Assembly (NCBI GenBank): GCA_007123885.1
Contig: SLGC01000193.1
Span: 1 to 33,387, forward strand
Reading direction: 5' to 3'
Source: Bacteroidales bacterium
GTDB taxonomy: Bacteria; Bacteroidota; Bacteroidia; Bacteroidales; PUMT01
Length of the DNA: 33,387 bases
In this document: piece by piece, positions 17,176-26,868 of the stretch
Numbering within the stretch: the first letter of the stretch is position 1
Layout: each line of letters begins with the position of its first letter
The notes under the pieces: generated by a model
Seen by the model: only the letters and a program-made list of their open reading frames with translations
Databases searched by the model: none
What the model was told of the DNA's origin: nothing
Program-made: the position numbers and the translations under genes

Positions 17176-18630
17176 ATGACAAAGAAAAAACATGTTTGCC
17201 TCACTCTTATGATGACTGGATTTTTTTTATGTATGCCTTTTGCCGGTCAGGGGCAGAACCCTGAATACCTTACCATTGTCAAGCCTGCTTTGATCGATGA
17301 TGTCCTTACAAATCCCGGTATAGGTTTTATGACTTTCCAGAGGTTCAATGGCGACAAGCTAAATGAAGGGATGGGATGGACCGAAGGTTTTCCGATCGAA
17401 TATCAGGAATTCACCGGCGATCTAACCAATGAGGATCATCCGGCCACAACCATCGCCTACTGGCGGGTGTACTGGAAGTTCATTGAACCGGAAAAGGGAC
17501 AATACCGCTGGGATAAAATTGACAAAGCCCTGGAAACGGCACGGTCAAGGGGACAGGCCCTGATGCTGCGCATTGCTCCATACGGCACCGGCGATCAAAG
17601 AGATGTGCCGGACTGGTACCGGGATATGGTGGGCCCGCAAAGAGACTGGAAATATAACAATCCGGTCAACAAATGGGTGGTTGATCCGGAAGATCCGCGT
17701 TATGCAGAACATTTCGGGGGATTGATCCGGGCAATCGGGGAAAGATATGACGGTCACCCGGACTTTGAAGCCATTGACCTTTCCATTGTTGGTGCCTGGG
17801 GTGAAGGTGCAGGTGCAGGTTTGCTGAGTCAGACGGCCCGCGAAGCACTTGTCGATGCCTATACCGACTCATTTGAAAAAACTCCCATTATATCGCTGCT
17901 GATGGATAAAAAGACCATGGAATATGCAAATTCCCGCAGACCCGTAGGATGGAGGGTCGACTGCATTGGCGATCTCGGATTCTGGGCAAAGGATCAGCAT
18001 GGATGGACTCATATGTATGATTATTATCCCAGGCAGATCATACATACAAACATGCAGGACTCATGGAAAACTTCACCGCTGAGTTTCGAAATATGCGGCA
18101 CTTTCCTTAACTGGCGCGACCGGCAGGGTTACGGAAGGGAAGAGGTAAAATATATTTTTGACCAGTCGCTCAAATGGCATATTTCATCCTTCAATGCCAA
18201 ATCCTCACCGGTACCCCCGGAATGGCAGGACCTGGTTGATGACTGGCTGCGCAGGATGGGTTACCGGTTTGCTCTGAGAAGATTTACATATCCTTCACAG
18301 ATAAGGCAGAACGAGCGACTGAACTATACAACCTGGTGGGAAAACCTGGGAGTGGCCCCCTGCTATAAGGATTTTACAATGGCCATAAGGATAAGGAACC
18401 GGAACAGTGAAACTGTTTTTATTACTGATGCAGATGTGAGAAAATGGCTGCCCGGTGATATTGTGTATGATGATTCATTTTTTATTCCGGCCGATTTCCC
18501 TGCCGGGACGGCTGATATCCAGGTAGCAATAGTTGACAGGCTGGATTTCAGGCCAAGGGTGAAACTGGCTGTTGAAGGACGGCAGGATGACGGCTGGTAT
18601 CATCTGGGCACAATAAAAATTACAGAATGA
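17176..18630 (+). CDS. DUF4832-containing / glycoside-hydrolase-like (beta-galactosidase-type TIM barrel) secreted protein
   Basis: NPGIGFMTFQRFNGD, TTIAYWRVYWKFIEPEKGQYRWDKIDKALETARSRGQALMLRIAPYGTG, IDLSIVGAWGEGAGAG, and a C-terminal beta domain. Signal peptide follows the ATG at 17176. Confidence 0.75.
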   Translation: MTKKKHVCLTLMMTGFFLCMPFAGQGQNPEYLTIVKPALIDDVLTNPGIGFMTFQRFNGDKLNEGMGWTEGFPIEYQEFTGDLTNEDHPATTIAYWRVYWKFIEPEKGQYRWDKIDKALETARSRGQALMLRIAPYGTGDQRDVPDWYRDMVGPQRDWKYNNPVNKWVVDPEDPRYAEHFGGLIRAIGERYDGHPDFEAIDLSIVGAWGEGAGAGLLSQTAREALVDAYTDSFEKTPIISLLMDKKTMEYANSRRPVGWRVDCIGDLGFWAKDQHGWTHMYDYYPRQIIHTNMQDSWKTSPLSFEICGTFLNWRDRQGYGREEVKYIFDQSLKWHISSFNAKSSPVPPEWQDLVDDWLRRMGYRFALRRFTYPSQIRQNERLNYTTWWENLGVAPCYKDFTMAIRIRNRNSETVFITDADVRKWLPGDIVYDDSFFIPADFPAGTADIQVAIVDRLDFRPRVKLAVEGRQDDGWYHLGTIKITE

Positions 18631-18731
18631 GCGATCATTAATAAATCAACAAAAGCGCTTAATTAGCTGTTCCGGAAAGACAGAAACCGTGACAGGTTGA
18701 AGAAATATTATATCATTTAACAGGCTTGCAA

Positions 18732-19898
18732 TTACCGCTGCAGCCGGCAGAAAAACGGGTTTATGAAAAGCGATGATTCCTTTTGTTCTTCCTGTCGTAC
18801 CGGTCCGATATATTCGGTGGCCATTACAATATTGTCAAACCAAACTGTTGCCTTTTCCATGTTTACAGGGAAACCGGGGTTTCTTTCGAAAAAATCCCCT
18901 GTTCTGCTGAATGATGTTTCGGATACATAATGCTGCAGCCGGAGCACATTGATCTTTACATCCATATCATGCCTCCAGCGGAAACCTTCAAAAGGTACGG
19001 CATTGCCGTAACCCGGGTCATTACGGAAACGGTCGCCGACCCAATAGCCGTGCGGAACGCCCGGGGCAAAACGGACAACCGGCTCACCATCAATCCATAG
19101 GGCTATCTGTCCGTCGTATGCATCAGCAGATGAATTTAGTTTTACCATGATCTCCACGGCGATCCATTTATCGCGCGGAACGATCGCGGGTGCTTCAGGT
19201 TGAAAACTATTTCCGTAATAGGGATTTGGCCTGCCATCAGGCTCTCCTGCGAGTGATTGCCATGAGCGCATTTCAGGCCAGTAAGCATAGAATTGCCATA
19301 TTCCGGGGGGATCATGATGTATGGTTGCAGGGGCATTTATTTCAAACATGGTGGGTTCTATCGTGACACTGAAATGGTTTTCCGCCCTTCGGCCGGCACC
19401 TCCCGTGGGATAGGGAAGGGGATCCCTGAAACCGCGCAGTGCCACAAAATGGTGGTGGCTTCCGTGATCTGCCGCAAATTTGGTATAGAACCTCAGGTAT
19501 ATTTTATCCCATCCGGGATCGAAGGTCTTGTACAATTCGCCGCCCGCATTCTCATTCCTTGTTGCCGTAACCCGGAGTGACCGTTTGCCGCGTGAACCTT
19601 CCGGTGTATCGCTGCTGAAGGACATCACCTTTCCATCCCTGTTGCTCATGTGTCCCCATTTTGCTGCAATATCTTCCAGGGTGCCTGATTCAAAGTTCTC
19701 GGCAAATACCACTGAGGGGTGATCCCCGATACCTTCGTCACCGGGATATAACCATGCTATGCCCATGCCGGGGGGGATTTCATTCCCGCTGTCGCAGGAG
19801 ACTGCTGCAAACAGAGATAATGCCAGTGCCGGCAGCAGCAGAGTTATTATTTTCCGGACCACTTTGGTTTTTATTGAGTTAACTATGGAGCGAGCCAT
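18732..19898 (-). CDS. Lipoprotein with polysaccharide-lyase/LamG-like jelly-roll domain
   Basis: Signal/lipobox-like LFAAVSC; VVFAENFESGTLEDIAAKWGHMSN..., YLRFYTKFAADHGSHHHFVALRG, WIDGEPVVRFAPGVPHGYW, ATVWFDNIVMATEYIGP. Confidence 0.6.
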   Translation of the reverse strand: MARSIVNSIKTKVVRKIITLLLPALALSLFAAVSCDSGNEIPPGMGIAWLYPGDEGIGDHPSVVFAENFESGTLEDIAAKWGHMSNRDGKVMSFSSDTPEGSRGKRSLRVTATRNENAGGELYKTFDPGWDKIYLRFYTKFAADHGSHHHFVALRGFRDPLPYPTGGAGRRAENHFSVTIEPTMFEINAPATIHHDPPGIWQFYAYWPEMRSWQSLAGEPDGRPNPYYGNSFQPEAPAIVPRDKWIAVEIMVKLNSSADAYDGQIALWIDGEPVVRFAPGVPHGYWVGDRFRNDPGYGNAVPFEGFRWRHDMDVKINVLRLQHYVSETSFSRTGDFFERNPGFPVNMEKATVWFDNIVMATEYIGPVRQEEQKESSLFINPFFCRLQR

Positions 19899-20953
19899 TT
19901 TCCTATATTTTCCGATATGAATTTATCATCATTGAGTTCCGGATAATCCCGGTATACCCGGTCTATCTCTTCCATCTGCCCTGGTGAAAGTGTCTCATTT
20001 TCATCCAGGGTCCACAGGCCTTCGAGAAGGTTCTGGCGACGAAGCACCTCATGGATGCCGGTGATGCAGCCTTCAAAGCCATTGGCCGCATCGAAAAAGG
20101 CCGCATTGCTGTCAGTGATCTTAGCATTTAAGGAGAGCAGGTGCTGCAAGTCTCCCTGGTAGCCGGTACTTTGTATCCCTTCAAGAAGCTCAACGGCCGG
20201 GCGGGTCCATACTGCCCAGTGTCCAAGTAATCCACCGACTATTCTTTTCCGGATGATATTGCCATCGACCGTAACCTGGAACTCCGTAAGCAGATCTGCC
20301 AGTATGTTGTCATCGTTTCCTGTATACAGGGCAATTTCGTCAGATCTGCCTGATTCAGCTACCCCCCTGACAACATCAATGGTCTGGTACCTGTTAAATG
20401 GAGCGATCTTTATTGCTATTACATTGTCAATCCGGGCGAACTCCCTCCAGAAATCAACATCCAGTATTCTTCCTCCCACAGCTGGCTGCAGGTAAAAGCC
20501 CACAACGGGAATGATCCCGGCTATTGCCCGGCAATGATCAAGCATTTCACGGTTGGAAGCATTGCTGAAAGCAGCAAGGCTCAGCAGTACGGCATGGTAA
20601 TCATTCTTCACCGCCAGCCGGGCTTCAGCGGAAGCCTGTTCTGTTTTTCCGATCACACCGGCAATCCGGATGACCGGCTTTTTTGTTCTTTCCGTAAAAC
20701 TCAGGAATTCATCCCTCGCAATTTCCAGCACCGGTTCATAAAGGTTAAATTCCGGCCGGCGGATGGCAAATTGTGTTGTGTGGACGGCAACTGCCACTCC
20801 TCCGGAACCTGCATCAAGATAATACCTCATAAGCGCCCGCTGCCTGCGCCTGTCAAGTTTACGGTTTTTATCCAGTGCAAGGGGAAGGGCCGGAATAACC
20901 ACACCCTTGTGCAGCAATTCCTTGATTTCCCGGGGTAATTCGTTATAATGCAT
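19883..20953 (-). CDS. Dihydrodipicolinate synthase (DapA)/NanA-family aldolase-like protein
   Basis: KGVVIPALPLALDKNRKLDRRRQRALMRYYLDAGSGGVAVAVHTTQ; candidate catalytic Tyr in PVVGFYLQPAVGG and Schiff-base Lys in VIAIKIAPFNRYQT. Overlaps the lipoprotein gene by 16 nt. Confidence 0.85.
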   Translation of the reverse strand: MHYNELPREIKELLHKGVVIPALPLALDKNRKLDRRRQRALMRYYLDAGSGGVAVAVHTTQFAIRRPEFNLYEPVLEIARDEFLSFTERTKKPVIRIAGVIGKTEQASAEARLAVKNDYHAVLLSLAAFSNASNREMLDHCRAIAGIIPVVGFYLQPAVGGRILDVDFWREFARIDNVIAIKIAPFNRYQTIDVVRGVAESGRSDEIALYTGNDDNILADLLTEFQVTVDGNIIRKRIVGGLLGHWAVWTRPAVELLEGIQSTGYQGDLQHLLSLNAKITDSNAAFFDAANGFEGCITGIHEVLRRQNLLEGLWTLDENETLSPGQMEEIDRVYRDYPELNDDKFISENIGKWLAP

Positions 20954-20968
20954 TGAGTATATTGTTTG

Positions 20969-22006
20969 TTAATACTTTCCGTCACGTACTTCAAAATGAG
21001 TTGGCTTGCCCAGCAGCCTGCCCTCTTGCTTCATCCATTGGGCGGTCCAGTATATAATGCGGCTGACAGGAACTTCAGGTCGCTCCAGCAGGTTGAAAAT
21101 AAGTGATGAATTACTTAACAGTGCAGTTGGTGATTCCTTTCCCCGGAAGGTAACTTCAGTATTGAAGTGCCTGCCGAATTCAAGGGCTACCTCCCGTACC
21201 GAAAGAATTTCAGGTCCGGTTATATTAAGGATCCTTGCAGGGCTACCGGCAAGTTCCAGTGACCGGAGCACCAGGTTATTTGCATCACCCTGCCAGATAA
21301 CGTTGAAATACCCCATGTTCACATCGACCGGCTCCCGGTTATAAATCTGCTGGGCGATATCCACCAGGACACCATACCGCAATTCCACGGCATAATTCAG
21401 TCTTATAAGGGAAACAGGGGTATTATGTGTTTTACTTCCATATTCAAACATCCGTTCCCTGCCCAGGCAGGATTGTGCATATTCGCCAACCGGTTCCGGG
21501 AGATCGCTCTCCAGGGATCCGCCGGAATTAACAGGAACAAGCGGGTAAACACAACCTGTTGAATAGGCTACAATTCGTGAATCTTTGAAATGGCCGGCCA
21601 CAAGTGCAGGAATATATGAATTCACCGCCCAGGTAAGGGAGAGATTATCAACCGAGCCAAATTTCATTCCGGCAAGGTAGAAGACGTTTTTAACCGCAGG
21701 CAGAGTTTTTATAAAATCCATGTCAAGCAAATCACCCTGAATGGTTTCAATACCGGAAGCTTCAATTTGTTTCCTCTGATCGCTGGAGCGAAACGTTGAC
21801 ACTCCGATAAGTCTTTTTTTAACCCCGGCCAGATCGCAGGCTTTTTTCGCCATCCTGGCAAGAGAAGGTCCTATTTTGCCCCCGATGCCCAGGAAGATAA
21901 TATCACCCTCTGTGCGTGACATCATTTCAACGGTCCCGGGACCGGGATTAGCCAGAAGTTCATCCAGCTGCGGTTCATTTATTATTTTTTCAGGATATTC
22001 ATTCAC
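20969..22006 (-). CDS. NAD(P)-dependent epimerase/dehydratase (extended SDR-like)
   Basis: GDIIFLGIGGKIGPSLARMAKKA (GxxGxxG), YSTGCVYP, EYAQSCLGRERMFEY, and ILNITGPEILSVREVA. Likely GTG start at 22006 preceded by GGAGG; the ORF-track start at 22126 is probably too long. Confidence 0.82.
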   Translation of the reverse strand: MNEYPEKIINEPQLDELLANPGPGTVEMMSRTEGDIIFLGIGGKIGPSLARMAKKACDLAGVKKRLIGVSTFRSSDQRKQIEASGIETIQGDLLDMDFIKTLPAVKNVFYLAGMKFGSVDNLSLTWAVNSYIPALVAGHFKDSRIVAYSTGCVYPLVPVNSGGSLESDLPEPVGEYAQSCLGRERMFEYGSKTHNTPVSLIRLNYAVELRYGVLVDIAQQIYNREPVDVNMGYFNVIWQGDANNLVLRSLELAGSPARILNITGPEILSVREVALEFGRHFNTEVTFRGKESPTALLSNSSLIFNLLERPEVPVSRIIYWTAQWMKQEGRLLGKPTHFEVRDGKY

Positions 22007-22133
22007 AATTAATACCTCCAGTTTTTGTTTGACTATTACAACCTGTAATTGATCCGGTTGTTCAATAATTATATATTGAGACTGAATCAGTGAATTTGTG
22101 ACGGGCGCCTTCCGGGCCGGTTTCACGCTTCAG

Positions 22134-23258
22134 TCAGCCGGAAGGATTTTTCCAGCTTATCAAGATCTTTCTGTAGATCTCAACGGCCTGCAGGATTTTG
22201 GATACATCGCAGAATTCATCTGTCCTGTGCGCCATTTCAGGATATCCGGGTCCCAGGATAATGGTAGGAACCCCCCTGTAAAAAGACTGCAGCACCGACC
22301 CATCTGTAAGGTAGGGCAGAGCTGCCGGTCCGGAATGCCGGACTCCTTCTGACTCGCAGATCCTGCAGGCCAGTTGAACAAATTCGTCATCCCGGGCAGT
22401 ATAAACGGCAGGAAGATTTACATTTACCTTCAAAGTTATATCCTTACCCAGTTCTTCACCTAGCCTGTCAATGATCCTGCCGTGATCCACCCGCGAAGTG
22501 GTTCGCAGGTCAATGGTAAATTCAGCATGATCAGGTACAGAGTTGAGGTTTAATCCTCCATTAAACTTGCCAACATTTATGGTAGGATAACCAAGCAGAG
22601 CATCCTTTTCTGCATTGAAACTGAATTTCTCAGCTTTCAGCACTGCCCTGGCAGCCTTATAGACAGCATTGACCCCCAGCTCGGGCATTGAGGAGTGTGC
22701 TGTTTTTCCACTGGCTGAAGCCTCCAGGTATACGGCTCCCTTATGGCCGGCAGCAGGAATATTTGCTGTTGGTTCTCCTATTATAATTGCACTTGCCTGC
22801 CCGAGGCCATCATGATTGGTGACGAGGTCAGCCGCACCCTGGCACCCCAGCTCTTCACCGGCAGTGAATACCAGCCTCACACCGCATTCCGGAAATAAGT
22901 CTTCCGATATTTCGCTAACCGCCACCATCATGGCTGCAAGTCCTCCTTTCATATCACTCGATCCGCGGCCATATAATTTATCTCCTTTAATATGGCTGTT
23001 GAAAGGATCCTCCTTCCACTTGCCGGAACCCAGGGGAACAACATCAAAATGCCCTGACAGGACTACCGGCTTTCCGCCTTTCGGTATACCTTTTTCAGCG
23101 ATCAGGTGCTTCCGGTTCTCACCGAACCCGGCAAGTGCCACACTGAATCCGCCTGCAGCGAGAAGTTCACCGGCAAATTCCGCTGCAGGTGCTTCATTAC
23201 CCGGAGGGTTAACGGTATCGAATGCTATAAGTTTTTGAGTCAGTGATATAACATCCAT
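22134..23258 (-). CDS. M20 family metallopeptidase (ArgE/DapE/CPG2-like)
   Basis: VVLSGHFDVVPLGSGKWKEDPF, GRGSSDMKGGLAAMM, FTAGEELGCQGA, and MAHRTDEFCDV metal-ligand motifs. Confidence 0.92.
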   Translation of the reverse strand: MDVISLTQKLIAFDTVNPPGNEAPAAEFAGELLAAGGFSVALAGFGENRKHLIAEKGIPKGGKPVVLSGHFDVVPLGSGKWKEDPFNSHIKGDKLYGRGSSDMKGGLAAMMVAVSEISEDLFPECGVRLVFTAGEELGCQGAADLVTNHDGLGQASAIIIGEPTANIPAAGHKGAVYLEASASGKTAHSSMPELGVNAVYKAARAVLKAEKFSFNAEKDALLGYPTINVGKFNGGLNLNSVPDHAEFTIDLRTTSRVDHGRIIDRLGEELGKDITLKVNVNLPAVYTARDDEFVQLACRICESEGVRHSGPAALPYLTDGSVLQSFYRGVPTIILGPGYPEMAHRTDEFCDVSKILQAVEIYRKILISWKNPSG

Positions 23259-23273
23259 GTGGCTGCAATTAGA

Positions 23274-24497
23274 TTAAAAGGTACCCAGATTCATCAGAAG
23301 TGAGCGGTACATGAAATAAACCATAAGGCTGATGCTTAGCAGCCCGATCATAGCAACAATATTTTGCCTGGTATTGTTTCGGTAAATGCCCATTATTTTA
23401 CTGTTATTGGCAATAAGGAACATTCCCAGGCCGATAAGGGGGACTGCAAGTATCGAGGATGCCTGTGCCATGATAAGGGCATAGACTACATTCCCCCTTA
23501 AAAATACTGCAACAACCATTCCGGTGATCAGAATTATCATGGTAAATATTTTGGGCATCCTTTCATTCATTGAACGCCCCAGTCCAAGTCCGTCAGACAT
23601 TAGTCCCCCGCCAATAATGGCATTTACCATCAGCGATGAGAAGGCGGCAGCACAAAGGCCGAGGCTGAAAATGATCCTGGCCGCTGATCCGAAGAGGCTT
23701 TCAAGCTGAAGAGCCATATCTGCTGCGGAGGTAACCGTGATGCCCAGGGGATGAAGGGATGAGGCAGAGGTAATAATGATTACTGCTGTTATAAGGGAGA
23801 GCATGATAATGCCAATGAATGTGTCCCTCAGGCTGACTTTCAGATTTTCCTTTTTCCATCCCTTGTCCTGTGCAAGGTATGAATGGTACATGGCGCCGGC
23901 CAGTGAAAAGGAAGTTCCCAGCAGGGCCGCCAGTATACCCAGCTGCTCATTTTCAACCCGGTGGGGGACAAACCCTTTCAGGAGCGGAATTATTTCAGGA
24001 CTGGTAAGTAAAAGATTAATGAAAAAAGAGACTATCATGATCAGAACAAGGACCATCATCAATTTTTCAAGAACCTTGTAAAGGTTTTTTGCACCAAAAA
24101 GCAGCAAAAGGGCAAGCGGAGTGAAAATCATGGGCCAGACCCTTTCATCGATACCCGTTATGCCGTTCATTGCGATCCCTACACCGAAATTATTGCCAAA
24201 CTGAAAACTCAGGGAAGCAAGAAATGCCGCTGTTCCAATGGTGACTGCAAACCATTTTCCATATTTTCCGCTGATTGTCTGCAATATTGAATCGCTGTTT
24301 GTTACTCCGAACCTGGCGCTCATGGAGGTGTAAGTTATCATAAACAGGCAGGCCAGCAGAAGGACCCACAAGAAGCCGAACCCATATGTGGCGCCAATCT
24401 GTGATGAAACGGTGATACTCCCCGGACCAAGGACAACTGCCGCGATGATAATGCCAGGGCCGAGGGATCGAACAATTCCTTGTATTTTGGAATGCAT
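23274..24497 (-). CDS. Nramp/SLC11-like transporter with divergent substrate-site motifs
   Basis: GPGIIIAAVVLGPGSITVSSQIGATYGFGFLWVLLL, about 11 TM segments, and LGTSFSLAGAMYHSYLAQDKGW at the TM6 position. Confidence 0.82.
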   Translation of the reverse strand: MHSKIQGIVRSLGPGIIIAAVVLGPGSITVSSQIGATYGFGFLWVLLLACLFMITYTSMSARFGVTNSDSILQTISGKYGKWFAVTIGTAAFLASLSFQFGNNFGVGIAMNGITGIDERVWPMIFTPLALLLLFGAKNLYKVLEKLMMVLVLIMIVSFFINLLLTSPEIIPLLKGFVPHRVENEQLGILAALLGTSFSLAGAMYHSYLAQDKGWKKENLKVSLRDTFIGIIMLSLITAVIIITSASSLHPLGITVTSAADMALQLESLFGSAARIIFSLGLCAAAFSSLMVNAIIGGGLMSDGLGLGRSMNERMPKIFTMIILITGMVVAVFLRGNVVYALIMAQASSILAVPLIGLGMFLIANNSKIMGIYRNNTRQNIVAMIGLLSISLMVYFMYRSLLMNLGTF

Positions 24498-24559
24498 GAT
24501 ATGAAATTTAGGTAGAAATAAGAGGGCATAATATTACATAATTATTTCTCAAAAAATAA

Positions 24560-24590
24560 TTGTTTGGGAATATTTCAGTTTCTATATTTG
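24560..24590 (+). promoter_or_regulatory. Candidate Bacteroidota-type promoter upstream of the alpha/beta hydrolase gene
   Basis: TTG (24560-24562) - N20 - TATATTTG (24583-24590). Confidence 0.5.
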
Positions 24591-24687
24591 AATCCTGTTA
24601 ACTCTTTTTTCCGTTGCCGGATGAAAACAGACTATAGTTGTGCGGGCCGGCTTTTTAATCTAATTTCAAATAAATTCAGAAAAACCT

Positions 24688-25875
24688 ATGAAAAAGATAC
24701 TCTGGAATATCGACCCGGTGGTAATGCTGGCTTCCATAATTATGGTTTTCCTCTTTTCATGCCGGAATGAGCCTGAAAGTATGCTTTCCCAGGGCCATTA
24801 TTATACAGAAGAAGAAGCAAGGGAGGTAATTGAAAATCTCCGTCAGGTTTACACCAATGCCGGTGAGTGGGAAAGTCGGGCCGGATCCATACGGGAGCTC
24901 CTTCTCAAGGGCTCCGGACTGGATGTTATGCCTGAAAAAACGCCTTTGAACCCTGTGATAGGCGAGCCACGGGTATATGAGGGTTACCAGGTGAAGAATG
25001 TGGCTTTTGAAAGCCTGCCGGGTGTATATGTTACCGGAAGTCTTTATTCTCCTGTAGGATTGCCCCAGGGCATACCCGGCATTCTCAGTCCCCACGGTCA
25101 TTGGACGCGCCCTGAGAATTACGGGCGTTACCGTGATGATGCACAGAACAGATTTGCCACAATGGCCAGAATGGGGGCAGTGGTGCTGGCATATGATATG
25201 GTGGGATACGGGCAGATGGCTGAGCTTGGATGGGAACATCATCACCCTGAAGCCCTGAAACTCCAGATGTGGAACAACCTGAGGGCGCTTGATTTTCTGC
25301 TGGATCTGGGCGCTGATCCTGAAAGAATAGCCAGCACCGGAGCATCGGGAGGTGCAACTCAAACTTTTTTGCATACCGCCATAGATGACCGTGTGAAAGT
25401 ATCAGTGCCGGTTGTACAAGTATCGGCACATTTTTTCGGAGGGTGTGTTTGTGAAAGTGGCATGCCAATACACAGGTCGCCCGATATTCAGACCAACAAT
25501 GTAGAAATTGCCGCAATGGCAGCTCCCAGGCCTTTGCTTTTGATTTCGGTAGGAGGTGACTGGACAAAGAACACACCGGAAGTTGAATATCCTCATGTAA
25601 AATATATTTACGAACTTCTTGGTAATGCAGATATGGTTGAAAATGTACATTTTGCTGATGAGGATCACGGTTATGAATACAGCAAGAGAGCTGCCGTGTA
25701 TCCTTTCCTTGCCAGGCATCTGGATCTTGACATTACCCTGATACAGGATCCCGACGGCTCCTTTGATGAATCCCCAAATGTAATTGAAGATAAGACAGCA
25801 CTATATCCTTTTGATGACAATAATCCGCTGCCTTCACACGCCATTCTGCATAATGATGAAGTGAAATGGGAATGA
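24688..25875 (+). CDS. Alpha/beta hydrolase lipoprotein (acetyl xylan esterase-like)
   Basis: Lipobox LFSC; GIPGILSPHGHWTRPENYGR, ERIASTGASGGATQTFLHTAIDDRVKVSVPVVQVSAHFFGGCVCE, VENVHFADEDHGYEYSKR. Confidence 0.82.
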   Translation: MKKILWNIDPVVMLASIIMVFLFSCRNEPESMLSQGHYYTEEEAREVIENLRQVYTNAGEWESRAGSIRELLLKGSGLDVMPEKTPLNPVIGEPRVYEGYQVKNVAFESLPGVYVTGSLYSPVGLPQGIPGILSPHGHWTRPENYGRYRDDAQNRFATMARMGAVVLAYDMVGYGQMAELGWEHHHPEALKLQMWNNLRALDFLLDLGADPERIASTGASGGATQTFLHTAIDDRVKVSVPVVQVSAHFFGGCVCESGMPIHRSPDIQTNNVEIAAMAAPRPLLLISVGGDWTKNTPEVEYPHVKYIYELLGNADMVENVHFADEDHGYEYSKRAAVYPFLARHLDLDITLIQDPDGSFDESPNVIEDKTALYPFDDNNPLPSHAILHNDEVKWE

Positions 25876-25978
25876 CCGCCACTCATGATGGAGTTGCCGG
25901 AACCATCGGACGGAATAGTTCGGGGCAGAAAGGGGTTTAAGTGAAATCACCACCTGCTTAGACGGTCGATTTCAAAGG

Positions 25979-26653
25979 TTAATTAAAAAGTATGATTTCC
26001 CATGTACCGGGGTCGTTTACAGAGATCTCGAAAGTGACATTGAACTGTGATGTTCGCAGCTGGTTCCAGGACCGGTATGTTATCCTGACATCGACCGGGA
26101 AAACAACGTTTTCTAACCCGGTCACCGGACCCGAAAAGAACTGGGATCCGCTGTCATATCCAAGTAACAGATCCTCGATTGAGTCATTGTGACTTCCTGC
26201 CTGCATAAATCTGACCCTGACACTATTTCCCGTATCGCTGTTTTTGGTGACCGTATAACGGGACACACTGATCGAACGGATTACCTTATAGGGCAATACG
26301 AGTTCCTCACCCAGGTATTCGTCATCCTTCCAGTAACCTGAAAGGACCTTTTCGCCCGATACCAGCACTCCTTTGCCTTCACGACGGCCTTCATTCCACT
26401 GCCCTTCATAATAAGAGCCGTCTGCCCATGTATATGTCCCCTGTCCGTGAGGAAGTCCCCGGCGGAACCTTCCTTCATACCTGTCAATGCCTTCTGCGAT
26501 CCCGCTTCCATGTGCCAGTCCACGTCTGCAGCGACCCGAATATTTTTCGGATATGTCTTCAATAAGCACCTTGCATTCTCTTTCCTGTCCAAACAGGATA
26601 TTTCCGGAAAGGATTGCAATCAGGAAAAACCATTTTTTGAATTTCATATTCAA
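25979..26653 (-). CDS. MORN-repeat-containing secreted protein
   Basis: Tandem MORN units: YSGRCRRGLAHGSG, YEGRFRRGLPHGQGTYTWADG, YYEGQWNEGRREGKGVLVSGE. Signal peptide at the N-terminus. Confidence 0.82.
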   Translation of the reverse strand: MNMKFKKWFFLIAILSGNILFGQERECKVLIEDISEKYSGRCRRGLAHGSGIAEGIDRYEGRFRRGLPHGQGTYTWADGSYYEGQWNEGRREGKGVLVSGEKVLSGYWKDDEYLGEELVLPYKVIRSISVSRYTVTKNSDTGNSVRVRFMQAGSHNDSIEDLLLGYDSGSQFFSGPVTGLENVVFPVDVRITYRSWNQLRTSQFNVTFEISVNDPGTWEIILFN

Positions 26654-26868
26654 TTATTTATGTTTAGCAGGTAATTCATATTCAGGGTTTCAATTGGATG
26701 TTATCAATCATTTTTTGTGAGACGTAGTATCATGGGGAGCATGAGTAAATATTTATTTTAATTACAATACCCCCTGCAAGGTGAAACCGGCTGGAGATCA
26801 CCGGATTCATTTGAATTTTTGTCTGGTTACGGGCCGGTTAATATGAATCTGTAATTTAAAATAACTAT

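Noticed and set aside
24757-25374. 205-aa antisense ORF over the alpha/beta hydrolase
   Set aside because: Shadow ORF opposite a motif-supported gene.
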